A DNA stretch of 64,000 nucleotides. Origin: Rhodobacteraceae bacterium LMO-JJ12. GTDB taxonomy: Bacteria; Pseudomonadota; Alphaproteobacteria; Rhodobacterales; Rhodobacteraceae. The DNA lies in contig JAKGBX010000002.1 in assembly GCA_021555075.1 (NCBI GenBank), positions 236,001 to 300,000 of the forward strand, in the 5' to 3' direction. Below are positions 52,827 through 60,890 of the stretch, in pieces (positions within the stretch are counted from its first letter, which is position 1; every line of letters begins with the position of its first letter). A program made the position numbers and the translations under genes. Under the pieces are notes generated by a model. It searched no databases, had not been told where the DNA came from, and saw only the letters and a program-made list of their open reading frames with translations.

Positions 52827-53207
52827 GTGACCGAGGTTACTGTTCTGGCACAGGATGAGGCGGTTCGTCTCGACGCAGAGAAACTTGAAGCGCTCTATAG
52901 TCAATTGGGCGATGTCAGCGCCGAAGATATCGTGTGTCGCGCGATGGAGGAGTTGGCGGTGCGGCTGGCGCAGACCGAGAGGTTCTATCGCGAAAGCCGA
53001 CGCGTCGAGATGCGCAAGAGTGCGCGGTCAATCTCGGCCATTGCCGAGCAGATCGGTATGCAAATGCTGGCGCGGGTCGCGGGCCATGTGCGCCATTGCA
53101 TTGATGAGGGCGACGAAACTGCGCTGGCGGCTGTGCTGGCCCGGCTGATTCGCGCCGGCGAACGATCGTTGAGCGAGATATGGGAGCAGCAGGATTTGTC
53201 GGTTTGA
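52827..53207 (+). CDS. Conserved hypothetical cytoplasmic protein
   Basis: 126 aa from GTG at 52827 (VTEVTVLAQDEAVRLDAEKL), preceded by AAAGGGTGA; a GTG at 52797 would add 10 basic residues. All-helical by composition: EKLEALYSQLGDVSAEDIVC, a QTERFYRESRRVEMRKSARS stretch and HCIDEGDETALAAVLARLIR. No recognised domain. It lies 150 bp before pepA on the same strand. Confidence 0.7.
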   Translation: MTEVTVLAQDEAVRLDAEKLEALYSQLGDVSAEDIVCRAMEELAVRLAQTERFYRESRRVEMRKSARSISAIAEQIGMQMLARVAGHVRHCIDEGDETALAAVLARLIRAGERSLSEIWEQQDLSV

Positions 53208-53356
53208 ATGCGGGGCGCGATTGGGTGCGGGGCGGTGCGGGTTGCATTGGAGTGTCGGCGGCGGCCTGTCCGAATGAAAACGCTCTGCGGGGTTGCAGGC
53301 AGCGACCAGAGGAATAGGCTGTTTCTAAACAGACCAAACCTCGGGGAGTTGCCAGG

Positions 53357-54742
53357 ATGGCAATGGAATTTGCTGAACGCGGAGCCAAAGCGCTGCCGCT
53401 TTATCTTTTGGAACAATCGGCGCTTGCAGACTGGTTAACGGATCAGCCCGACCGTGTGACCAAGTGGGTTAACAGTGCGGGGTTTGAGGCCAAGGTCGGG
53501 CAGGCCTTGGTGATTCCCGGCGATGACGGTGCGCCCGAGGCGGCCATCGCGGGTTATGGTGACGACACGGCGCGCAAACGCGGGCGGTTTCATCTGGCCG
53601 GGGCGGCGGCGAAACTACCCATAGGGGATTATCGTCTGGTCAGCGATCTTTCCGCGCCGGTATTGGAGCAAGAGGCGCTTGGCTGGCTTTTGGCGGGCTA
53701 TGCGTTTGCGCGCTATGCCAAGGCCAGCGGGATCAAGGCGCGGTTGGTGGCACCCGAAGGCGTAGACGCGGCGCGGGTTGAGGCGATTGCGGCGGGGGAA
53801 CGTCTGACCCGTGATCTGATCAATACGCCCGCCAATGACATGGGGCCGGTGGCGCTGGAAGCGGCGGTTATGGATCTGGCGAATGAGTTCGGTGCCACGC
53901 TGAACGTGATTCGCGGTGAAGCGCTTTTGGAGGAGAACCTGCCGATGATCCACGCGGTGGGTCGGGCTGCGGCGCAGGCACCGCGGTTGATCGACATGAC
54001 GTGGGGCGAAAGCGGGCCGACGCTCACCTTGGTCGGCAAGGGTGTGTGTTTTGACACTGGCGGGCTGAATTTGAAACCCGGTGCCTCAATGGGGCTGATG
54101 AAGAAGGACATGGGCGGTGCGGCCACGGTTTTAGGGCTGGCGCGGATGATCATGGCTTTGGGGCTGGCGCTGCGTCTGCGCGTGCTGATCCCGGCGGTGG
54201 AAAACGCGGTGAGCAGCAATGCGATGCGGCCGGGTGATATTCTGATGAGCCGCAAGGGGTTGAGCGTGGAGATCAACAATACCGATGCGGAAGGGCGACT
54301 GGTTCTGGCCGATGCGCTGTGTCTGGGGGCGGAAGGGGCGCCCGATCTGATGATCTCGATGGCCACGCTGACCGGTGCGGCGCGGGTGGCTGTGGGACCG
54401 GACCTGTCGCCGTTCTACAGCGATGACGAGGCAGTCGTTGCAGCGCTTGAGGAGGCAGCGCGCGAGGTGGCTGATCCGGTCTGGCGGATGCCGTTCTGGG
54501 AGCCATATGAGGAGATGATCGAGCCGGGGATCGCCGATCTGGACAATGCGCCTGCGGGCGGCTTTGCCGGGTCGATCACCGCCGCGTTGTTTCTGCGCCG
54601 CTTTGCAGGAGGGGCTGGCCGCTACACCCATTTTGACATTTACGGCTGGCAGCCGAAAGCCGCCCCGGCGCGGCCCAAAGGTGGTGTCGGGATGGGGGCG
54701 CGCGCGATTCTGGGCGCGCTGCCCGAGGTGCTGGGGCTGTGA
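53357..54742 (+). CDS. pepA: Leucyl aminopeptidase (M17 family)
   Basis: A 461-aa dizinc aminopeptidase. Metal and active-site motifs: VGKGVCFDTGGLNLKPGASM, KDMGGAA, and the M17 signature NTDAEGRLVLADAL. Cleaves N-terminal residues from peptides in the cytoplasm; usually hexameric. Its stop overlaps the GTG of the NlpC/P60 gene, so the two are co-translated, hinting at joint use on peptides. Confidence 0.95.
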   Translation: MAMEFAERGAKALPLYLLEQSALADWLTDQPDRVTKWVNSAGFEAKVGQALVIPGDDGAPEAAIAGYGDDTARKRGRFHLAGAAAKLPIGDYRLVSDLSAPVLEQEALGWLLAGYAFARYAKASGIKARLVAPEGVDAARVEAIAAGERLTRDLINTPANDMGPVALEAAVMDLANEFGATLNVIRGEALLEENLPMIHAVGRAAAQAPRLIDMTWGESGPTLTLVGKGVCFDTGGLNLKPGASMGLMKKDMGGAATVLGLARMIMALGLALRLRVLIPAVENAVSSNAMRPGDILMSRKGLSVEINNTDAEGRLVLADALCLGAEGAPDLMISMATLTGAARVAVGPDLSPFYSDDEAVVAALEEAAREVADPVWRMPFWEPYEEMIEPGIADLDNAPAGGFAGSITAALFLRRFAGGAGRYTHFDIYGWQPKAAPARPKGGVGMGARAILGALPEVLGL

Positions 54743-55584
54743 GCGAACAACCGAGCTTTGACCGGCGTGTAACCCCAAGCAACGGACGCGTTGCAGCGGC
54801 GCATCTGCGTGGAGTGGTTACGGCAGAGCGGTATGAACGCGGCGAAAAGCGTTCCGTTGCTGAGCCGGTGGTCGATCTGTTGCGGGTGCCGGGCGGGCGG
54901 CGTGAACGCCAGGTTTTGGCCGGGCAGGGCGTGACGGTTTACGATGAGCGTGATGGCTGGGCTTTTGTTCAGGCGGCGGCGGATGGCTATGTCGGCTATG
55001 TGCCGCGCCTCTCGCTTCAGCCGGCCATAACGGCGACACATCGCGTGAGCGCGCGCAGCACGCATACTTACCCGAATGCCGATTTCAAAGCCAATGAGAT
55101 GGAGGCGCTGAGCTTTGGCAGCCTGTTACAGGTGAGCGGTGAGGAGGGACGTTTTCTGGAAACCCTTCGGGGATTTGTGCCGCGCGCACACCTTGAGCCG
55201 ATTGACAAACCTGCGCGTGATCCGGTCGCCGTGGCCGAATTGTTCCTGGGCACGCCCTATCTCTGGGGCGGCAATTCCGGCTTTGGCATTGATTGTTCGG
55301 GATTGGTGCAGGCGGCCTGTCTGGCCTGTGGAATTTCCTGTCCGGGCGATAGCGACATGCAGGAAACGGCGCTGGGCGAGGCGTTGGGGGATCGCGCGGC
55401 GATACGTGGCGATCTCTTCTTCTGGAAGGGGCATGTGGCTTGGGTTGTGGACCAGGAAACGCTGTTGCATGCCAACGCGCACCATATGGCGGTATCGTAT
55501 GAAGGGTTGAGCGAAACCGTGGCGCGGATCGAGGCGCAGGGCGGTGGCCCGGTGACGGCGCGCAAACGTCTGCTGGGGTGTTGA
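54739..55584 (+). CDS. NlpC/P60 family cysteine peptidase with SH3-like domains
   Basis: 281 aa from a GTG overlapping the pepA stop. No signal peptide, so it is probably cytoplasmic. Two SH3b-like segments (about 40-95 and 100-150) precede the NlpC/P60 domain: catalytic Cys in GFGIDCSGLVQAACLACGIS (near 190), His in WKGHVAWVVDQ and a third polar residue in LLHANAHHMAVS. The family cuts gamma-D-Glu-diamino acid bonds. With pepA it may recycle murein peptides. Confidence 0.92.
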   Translation: MSEQPSFDRRVTPSNGRVAAAHLRGVVTAERYERGEKRSVAEPVVDLLRVPGGRRERQVLAGQGVTVYDERDGWAFVQAAADGYVGYVPRLSLQPAITATHRVSARSTHTYPNADFKANEMEALSFGSLLQVSGEEGRFLETLRGFVPRAHLEPIDKPARDPVAVAELFLGTPYLWGGNSGFGIDCSGLVQAACLACGISCPGDSDMQETALGEALGDRAAIRGDLFFWKGHVAWVVDQETLLHANAHHMAVSYEGLSETVARIEAQGGGPVTARKRLLGC

Positions 55585-55668
55585 TGCGCGAAGAGATTGC
55601 GGGCCGCGAAAGCGGGTTTGAAGAACTTCACTTGTGCGGGGCAGCGAGGCGGGGCATTGTCCTTGTCG

Positions 55669-55797
55669 CTTCTCTTTCCCAAAACACTCAAATACTGTCG
55701 TCTCCCAAAGCAATATCTTTGGCAGGAAAAGCGCCTCATTCAGGTGAATAACAGCCGAGCGTAACGAGCCCCCGGGGCGGTGCCGTCAGGCGGCGCA
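55669..55797 (+). repeat. Dispersed intergenic repeat, copy 3
   Basis: The 239-bp gap between the NlpC gene and the convergent TetR gene carries a degenerate copy: left part CTTCTCTTTCCCAAAACACT (from 55669) and right part from 55754, GCCGAGCGTAACGAGCCCCC to GCCGTCAGGCGGCGCA (55797). Same order and orientation as copies 1 and 2. Confidence 0.75.
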
Positions 55798-55823
55798 GCG
55801 CCTCGAAAACCCCACTGCCCGCC

Positions 55824-56438
55824 TCATTCGTGGCGCGAAAAAAACCGCTCGATATCTGCTTGGGTCGGGGTTTGGCCGGTATAGACCGCGACATAAGCAG
55901 GCATTTGCAACAACCGCTTTGAGGTGTCTTCGAAAACCTGCATCGAGATGTAACCGATCTGTGTGTAGAGCACCGTCATGGTGCGCACTTCGGCGTCTTT
56001 TTCGCCATAGCCAAAGCGCAGAAACATCGCCTTGACCGCATCCTTGCGGCGCGTATCGGCGGCTTCGAGCCGGGTCTGGAGCGCGGAATCGTTACGCGCC
56101 CAGTTGCGAATCGCCAGATCAAGCCGCGCATCAAACAGCGTGCTGTCGAGCCAACAATCGAACAGGTTGAACATCGCCTCGGTAATGGTTTCAGCATATG
56201 CCTCGCAGCGCGCCACCAGATTGCCGGTGTTCTTGTCTTCCCAACGTTCGATCATCGCTTCGAGAAGCGCGTCGCGGTCGCGGAAATGCCAATAGAATCC
56301 GGTGCGTGACAAACCCAGCCGCTTGGCAAGCGGCATTACCTTCACGGCCTCGACACCACTTTCGGTGAGCATGTCATAAGCCGCTGAAAGCCAGAGATCG
56401 TCGGTATTTGGGCTGCGCGTGGTCGTTTGAATATTCAT
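55824..56438 (-). CDS. TetR family regulator, divergent from the MttB locus
   Basis: 204 aa. Helix-turn-helix at about 25-60: VEAVKVMPLAKRLGLSRTGF followed by YWHFRDRDALLEAM. The C-terminal domain has NWARNDSALQTRLEAADTRR, often seen in TetR proteins near betaine or methylamine genes. It is divergent from the MttB-family gene with 104 bp between starts and a sharp palindrome in that gap, so it most likely represses the catabolic operon until a substrate or intermediate binds. Confidence 0.93.
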   Translation of the reverse strand: MNIQTTTRSPNTDDLWLSAAYDMLTESGVEAVKVMPLAKRLGLSRTGFYWHFRDRDALLEAMIERWEDKNTGNLVARCEAYAETITEAMFNLFDCWLDSTLFDARLDLAIRNWARNDSALQTRLEAADTRRKDAVKAMFLRFGYGEKDAEVRTMTVLYTQIGYISMQVFEDTSKRLLQMPAYVAVYTGQTPTQADIERFFSRHE

Positions 56439-56477
56439 GGCACCAGTTTAGCGGCAACGACATAGGTATACAAGAAA

Positions 56478-56495
56478 CTTGACACATGTGTCGAG
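56478..56495. promoter_or_regulatory. Operator-like palindrome overlapping a -35 box
   Basis: GACACATGTGTC (56481-56492) is a perfect 12-bp palindrome, extending to CTTGACACATGTGTCGAG with one mismatched pair. A TTGACA at 56479-56484 lies within it and would be the -35 of the MttB operon, with a poor -10 (TTCAGA) 17 bp later. On the minus strand TTGTAT-N17-TAAACT is a candidate TetR-gene promoter. Confidence 0.65.
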
Positions 56496-56542
56496 ATCGC
56501 GTTCAGATTTTACCATTGGGACACTTCAAAGAGGAGGAAGGC

Positions 56543-58102
56543 ATGGTAGAAGTCACCGAACGGCGCCGTCGCAAGCGCGGCAACGGCTCACAGCGCAGTG
56601 GCGAAGCAGGGCAAAACCCACATCTCGAAGTGCCTTTCATCACCCGCCGAATGCGCCCCTATGACATTCTTGACGAAACCCAGATGGACATGATCGAAGC
56701 CACCTCCGAGCGGATCATGGAAGAGATCGGGATCGAGTTTCGCGATGACCCCGAGGTGGTGGAGTTGTTTCGCGCACGCGGTGCTATGGTTGAGGAGACC
56801 GGCGAGAATACTTGGCGGCTGCGGTTTGCGCCGGGGTTGGTGCGCGAAATTCTGAGCACCGCGCCCGAGCGTTTCATCCAATATGCCCGCAATCCGGCCA
56901 ATAATGTCGAGATCGGCACCGATGCGACGGTTTTTGTGCCGTCCTATGGTAGCCCCTTCATGTTGGATATGGCGGGCAATCGGCGCTATGCGACGTTGGA
57001 GGATTTCCAGAACCTTGTGAAGCTGGGACAGTCCAGCCCTTGGCTGCACCATTCCGGCGGCACCATTTGCGAGCCGACGGATATCGCAGTGAACAAGCGC
57101 CATCTCGATATGGTTTATGCCCACATCCGTTACTCAGACCGGCCCTTCCTTGGGTCGATCACCGCGCCCGAGCGGGCGGAGGATTCGATCGAGATGTGTC
57201 GCATCGTCTTTGGGTCTGAATTCGTGGATACGCATTGCGTCATCATGGGCAATTTCAACACTACCTCGCCGCTGGTGATTGATGGAATCACCAGTCAGGG
57301 CATTCGCACTTATGCACGCGCCGGGCAGGGTTCGATCCATCTGCCGTTTTTGTTGGGCGGAGCGGTGGCACCGCTGACCATGGCGGGGCAGGTGGCGCAG
57401 AACCTGGCCGAGACGTTGGTGAGCGCGGCGATTACCCAGTTGGAACGCCCCGGCGCGCCGGTGATTATTGCGAGTTTCCTTAATTCGATGGCGATGCGCT
57501 CGGGTTCACCCACGTTTGGCACGCCGGAACCGGCGATGGCCAGCCTTGCGATGGGGCAGTTTTCGCGGCGCTATAAATTGCCGCTGCGCTGTGCGGGGAG
57601 TTTCACGACCTCAAAGTTGCCGGATGGGCAGGCGATGCAGCAGAGCATGATGTCGATGTTGAGCGCGGTGCAGTCAGGCGCGAATTTCATTCTGCATTCG
57701 GCGGGGTATCTCGATGGGCTTTTGTCGATGTCTTATGAGAAATTCGTGATGGATTGCGACGTTCTGGGCGCGCTGCATTCTTATCTCAGAGGCATGGATG
57801 TGAACGAGGATACGATGGGCTTTGAAGCTTTGGCCGAGGGCGGGCCGGGCGCGCATATGTTTGGTAGCCAGCACACGTTGCGCCATTATCAGACCGCCTA
57901 TTGGGACAGTGCGCTTGATGACAACCGGACCTGGGAAACCTGGGAAGAGGACGGCAAGGTGGACATGGCGACGCGGGCGCATCAACGCTGGAATATGTTG
58001 TTGGAACGCTATGAGCCGCCGAATCTTGATCCGGCGATAGATGAGGCGTTGTTGGCATATATGGACGAGAAAAAAGCGGCCATGCCGGACTTGTGGCACT
58101 GA
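56543..58102 (+). CDS. mttB: Trimethylamine methyltransferase (MttB) family protein, pyrrolysine-free
   Basis: 519 aa from ATG at 56543 (MVEVTERRRRKRGNGSQRSG), with GAGGAGGAAG upstream. The MttB TIM-barrel family: ILDETQMDMIEATSERIMEE, FVPSYGSPFMLDMAGNRRYA, FGTPEPAMASLAMGQFSRRY and a C-terminal YWDSALDDNRTWETWEEDGK. The frame has no internal amber codon, so it is of the non-pyrrolysine group, whose characterised members demethylate glycine betaine, proline betaine or carnitine using a corrinoid protein. No corrinoid protein gene is in the window. It heads an operon with two TMADH-like flavoproteins and a ProC-like gene. Confidence 0.93.
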   Translation: MVEVTERRRRKRGNGSQRSGEAGQNPHLEVPFITRRMRPYDILDETQMDMIEATSERIMEEIGIEFRDDPEVVELFRARGAMVEETGENTWRLRFAPGLVREILSTAPERFIQYARNPANNVEIGTDATVFVPSYGSPFMLDMAGNRRYATLEDFQNLVKLGQSSPWLHHSGGTICEPTDIAVNKRHLDMVYAHIRYSDRPFLGSITAPERAEDSIEMCRIVFGSEFVDTHCVIMGNFNTTSPLVIDGITSQGIRTYARAGQGSIHLPFLLGGAVAPLTMAGQVAQNLAETLVSAAITQLERPGAPVIIASFLNSMAMRSGSPTFGTPEPAMASLAMGQFSRRYKLPLRCAGSFTTSKLPDGQAMQQSMMSMLSAVQSGANFILHSAGYLDGLLSMSYEKFVMDCDVLGALHSYLRGMDVNEDTMGFEALAEGGPGAHMFGSQHTLRHYQTAYWDSALDDNRTWETWEEDGKVDMATRAHQRWNMLLERYEPPNLDPAIDEALLAYMDEKKAAMPDLWH

Positions 58103-58116
58103 ATAAAGGAATGGAA

Positions 58117-60162
58117 ATGTCGAACGATCCGCTGTTGCAGCCCTACCAGCTTAAACATCTGACCTTGCGAAACCGGATCATGACGACCAGCCATGAACCG
58201 GCCTATCCCGAAGATGGCATGCCGAAAGACCGTTATCGCGCCTATCACGAGGAGCGCGCCAAGGCCGGTGTCGCGCTTGCCATGACCGCCGGGTCGGCGG
58301 CGGTGAGCAAGGACAGCCCCCCGGTGTTCAACAACATTCTGGCCTATAAGGACGAGGTGGTGCCGTGGGTGCGCCGGTTGACCGATGCGTTGCATGAAAA
58401 CGGATGCGCGGCGATGATTCAGCTGACCCATCTGGGGCGGAGGACGCATTGGAACAAGGGGGATTGGCTGCCTGCCGTGACCTCGACCCGGCATCGCGAA
58501 CCGGCGCATCACGCTTTTCCCAAGCTGGCCGAGGATTGGGATATCGAGCGGATCATCGGGGATTTTGCGGATGCCGCCGAGCGGATGAAAGAGGGCGGGA
58601 TGGACGGGGTCGAGATCATGACCCACGGGCATCTGCTGGATCAGTTCATCTCGCCCCTGACCAATGATCTGGACGGGCCATATGGGCGCGAGACGTTGGA
58701 AAACCGGATGCGGCTGACTACCGATATCATTGCCGCCGTGCGCGCGCGGGTGGGCGATGAATTCGTGATTGGCGTCCGCTTTGCCCCGGACGAGGCGCAT
58801 GAAGGCGGGATCACGCCCGAGATGGGTGTGGAGATTGCCAAGATCCTGAAAGGCACCGGGCAGGTTGATTTTCTGAACGTCAATCGCGGGCGGATTCATA
58901 CCGATCCGGCGATGACCGATATGATCCCGGTGCAGGGGATGAAGAACGCGCCGCATCTGGACTTTGCGGGTTCAGTGCGGGCGGCCACGGGGATGCCGAC
59001 CTTTCATGCGTCAAAAATTCCCGATCTGGCCACGGCGCGCCACGCGATACAGGCGGGGCTGCTCGACATGGTGGGAATGACGCGGGCGCATATGGCGGAC
59101 CCCTATGTTGTGACCAAGCTGATCGAGGGGCGCGAGGAGGATATTCGCCCTTGTGTCGGGGCCACCTATTGCCTGGATCGGATTTATCAGGCGGGCGAGG
59201 CGTTGTGCATTCATAACCCGGCGACCGGGCGAGAGACGACCATGCCGCATATCATTTCGCCTGCGAGGATGCGCAAGAAAGTTGTGGTTGTTGGCGCGGG
59301 GCCGGGGGGCTTGGAAGCCGCGCGGGTGGCGGCAGAACGCGGGCATGATGTGACGGTGTTCGAGGCCCAGCCCGATCCGGGCGGGCAGGTGCGGCTGACC
59401 GCGCTGAACCCGCGGCGGCGCGAGATGATCTCGATTATTGACTGGCGCATGGCGCAATGTGCGGCGCGCGGTGTTGAGTTTCGCTTTAACACCTGGGCCG
59501 AGGCGGGGGATGTCACGGCTCTGAACCCTGATGTAGTGATCGTGGCGACGGGCGGCATGCCCAATACCATCCTGCACGAACAGCAGGGCGAGGCCGAAAA
59601 TGTCGTGACCGCGTGGGATATCATTTCAGGGGATGTGAAGCCGGGCGAGAATATTCTGATTTATGACGAAAGCGGTGATCATCCGGGCGTAATGGCGGCG
59701 GAAGTGGCGGCGAATGCAGGCGCCAAGGTTGAGGTGATGACGCCGGACCGGACCTTTGCGCCCGATATCATGGCGATGAACCTTGTACCTTATATGCGGG
59801 CTTTGCAGGATAAGGACGTGCGCTTTACCGTGACGCGCCGGTTGCTGAGTGTCGCGCGTGACGGGAATCTTTTGAAAGCGCGGATCGGGACGGATTATTC
59901 CGACCTCGTGCAAGAGGCGCAATATGATCAGGTGGTGGTGAACTATGGCACCATGCCGCTGGATGAGTTGTACTTTGCACTGAAACCCGAGAGCCGGAAC
60001 ATGGGCGCGGTGGATCATGATGCGTTGATCGCGGGCCGGGCGCAGGAGGTAGAGCGCAACCCGGAGGGGCAATTCATGCTGTTTCGAATCGGTGACGCGG
60101 TGAGCGCGCGCAACACCCACGCGGCGATTTATGATGCGCTGCGTCTGGTCAAGGATATCTGA
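58117..60162 (+). CDS. TMADH/StcD-like FMN-FAD oxidoreductase missing one cluster Cys
   Basis: 681 aa from ATG at 58117 (MSNDPLLQPYQLKHLTLRNR), 6 bp after AAGGA. N-terminal old-yellow-enzyme barrel (1-340), an Fe-S segment, then FAD/NAD domains (about 385-681; VVVVGAGPGGLEAARVAAER). The cluster segment reads CVGATYC (346-352) and Cys364: the second Cys of the TMADH pattern is Ala349. The architecture and length match stachydrine-pathway N-methylproline demethylase (StcD) and trimethylamine dehydrogenase. It starts 14 bp after mttB and ends overlapping the ProC-like gene. Likely demethylates a tertiary amine, releasing formaldehyde. Confidence 0.9.
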   Translation: MSNDPLLQPYQLKHLTLRNRIMTTSHEPAYPEDGMPKDRYRAYHEERAKAGVALAMTAGSAAVSKDSPPVFNNILAYKDEVVPWVRRLTDALHENGCAAMIQLTHLGRRTHWNKGDWLPAVTSTRHREPAHHAFPKLAEDWDIERIIGDFADAAERMKEGGMDGVEIMTHGHLLDQFISPLTNDLDGPYGRETLENRMRLTTDIIAAVRARVGDEFVIGVRFAPDEAHEGGITPEMGVEIAKILKGTGQVDFLNVNRGRIHTDPAMTDMIPVQGMKNAPHLDFAGSVRAATGMPTFHASKIPDLATARHAIQAGLLDMVGMTRAHMADPYVVTKLIEGREEDIRPCVGATYCLDRIYQAGEALCIHNPATGRETTMPHIISPARMRKKVVVVGAGPGGLEAARVAAERGHDVTVFEAQPDPGGQVRLTALNPRRREMISIIDWRMAQCAARGVEFRFNTWAEAGDVTALNPDVVIVATGGMPNTILHEQQGEAENVVTAWDIISGDVKPGENILIYDESGDHPGVMAAEVAANAGAKVEVMTPDRTFAPDIMAMNLVPYMRALQDKDVRFTVTRRLLSVARDGNLLKARIGTDYSDLVQEAQYDQVVVNYGTMPLDELYFALKPESRNMGAVDHDALIAGRAQEVERNPEGQFMLFRIGDAVSARNTHAAIYDALRLVKDI

Positions 60163-60884
60163 TGCGGTTGGGGTTTATCGGCACCGGCACGATCGCAAGC
60201 GCCGTGGTGCGCGGGGTTGCGGGCGACGGGCATCAGATTGTCGTGTCTGAACGCAGTGTGCCGCTGTCGTCGGCTCTGGCAGCAGAGTTTGACAACGTGT
60301 CGGTGGCGAATAATCAGGGCGTTCTGGATCAGAGCGACGTGGTGTTTCTGGGCCTGATGGCAGAGGCGGCGCGGGGCGTTCTTGGGGCGCTAGAGTTCAG
60401 GGCGGATCAGCGGGTGATCACCTTCATGGCGGGGGCCACGTTGAGCGAGGCGGACGCGATGGTACGCCCGGCCAGCGCGGTTGCGATCATGATGCCGTTT
60501 CCGGGGATCGCGACCGGGGGATCGCCGATCATGATGCAGGGCGACGCCGGGTTGATTGAGGAAATATTCGGGTCGCGCAACACGGTGTTCGCCTTGAAAG
60601 ATGCAGACGAGATGGCGGCCTATCTGGTTGCGCAAGCGGTGCTGTCACCGGTGGCGCGGTTGGTGGGCGACGCGGCCGAGTGGCTGGGCGAGCGTGTATC
60701 AGATGCGGATCAGGGCGAGGCGTTCTTGCGCATGCTGGTTGCGTCGAGCCTGGCAGGCAGCGCCTGTGCGCCACTGATCGAGGCGTTGAACACACCGGGC
60801 GGTTATAACCAGCGGTTGCGGGTGCATATGGAGGAAAGCGGAATGGGCAAAGCGCTCACGGCCGGGTTGGACGGATTGGAGTAA
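60162..60884 (+). CDS. Pyrroline-5-carboxylate reductase-like protein
   Basis: 240 aa starting in TGATG overlap with the previous stop. N-terminal Rossmann fold (MRLGFIGTGTIASAVVRGVA), VVFLGLMAEAARGVL, and a ProC-like central strand IMMPFPGIATGGSPIMMQGD where ProC has MPNTP; the C-terminal helical dimerisation domain has ASSLAGSACAPLIEALNTPG. The ProC family reduces cyclic imines with NAD(P)H. It is shorter than ProC (about 270) and divergent, so another cyclic imine or amine is possible. Placement between two flavin dehydrogenases supports a role in the same pathway. Confidence 0.85.
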   Translation: MRLGFIGTGTIASAVVRGVAGDGHQIVVSERSVPLSSALAAEFDNVSVANNQGVLDQSDVVFLGLMAEAARGVLGALEFRADQRVITFMAGATLSEADAMVRPASAVAIMMPFPGIATGGSPIMMQGDAGLIEEIFGSRNTVFALKDADEMAAYLVAQAVLSPVARLVGDAAEWLGERVSDADQGEAFLRMLVASSLAGSACAPLIEALNTPGGYNQRLRVHMEESGMGKALTAGLDGLE

Positions 60885-60890
60885 ATCAAG

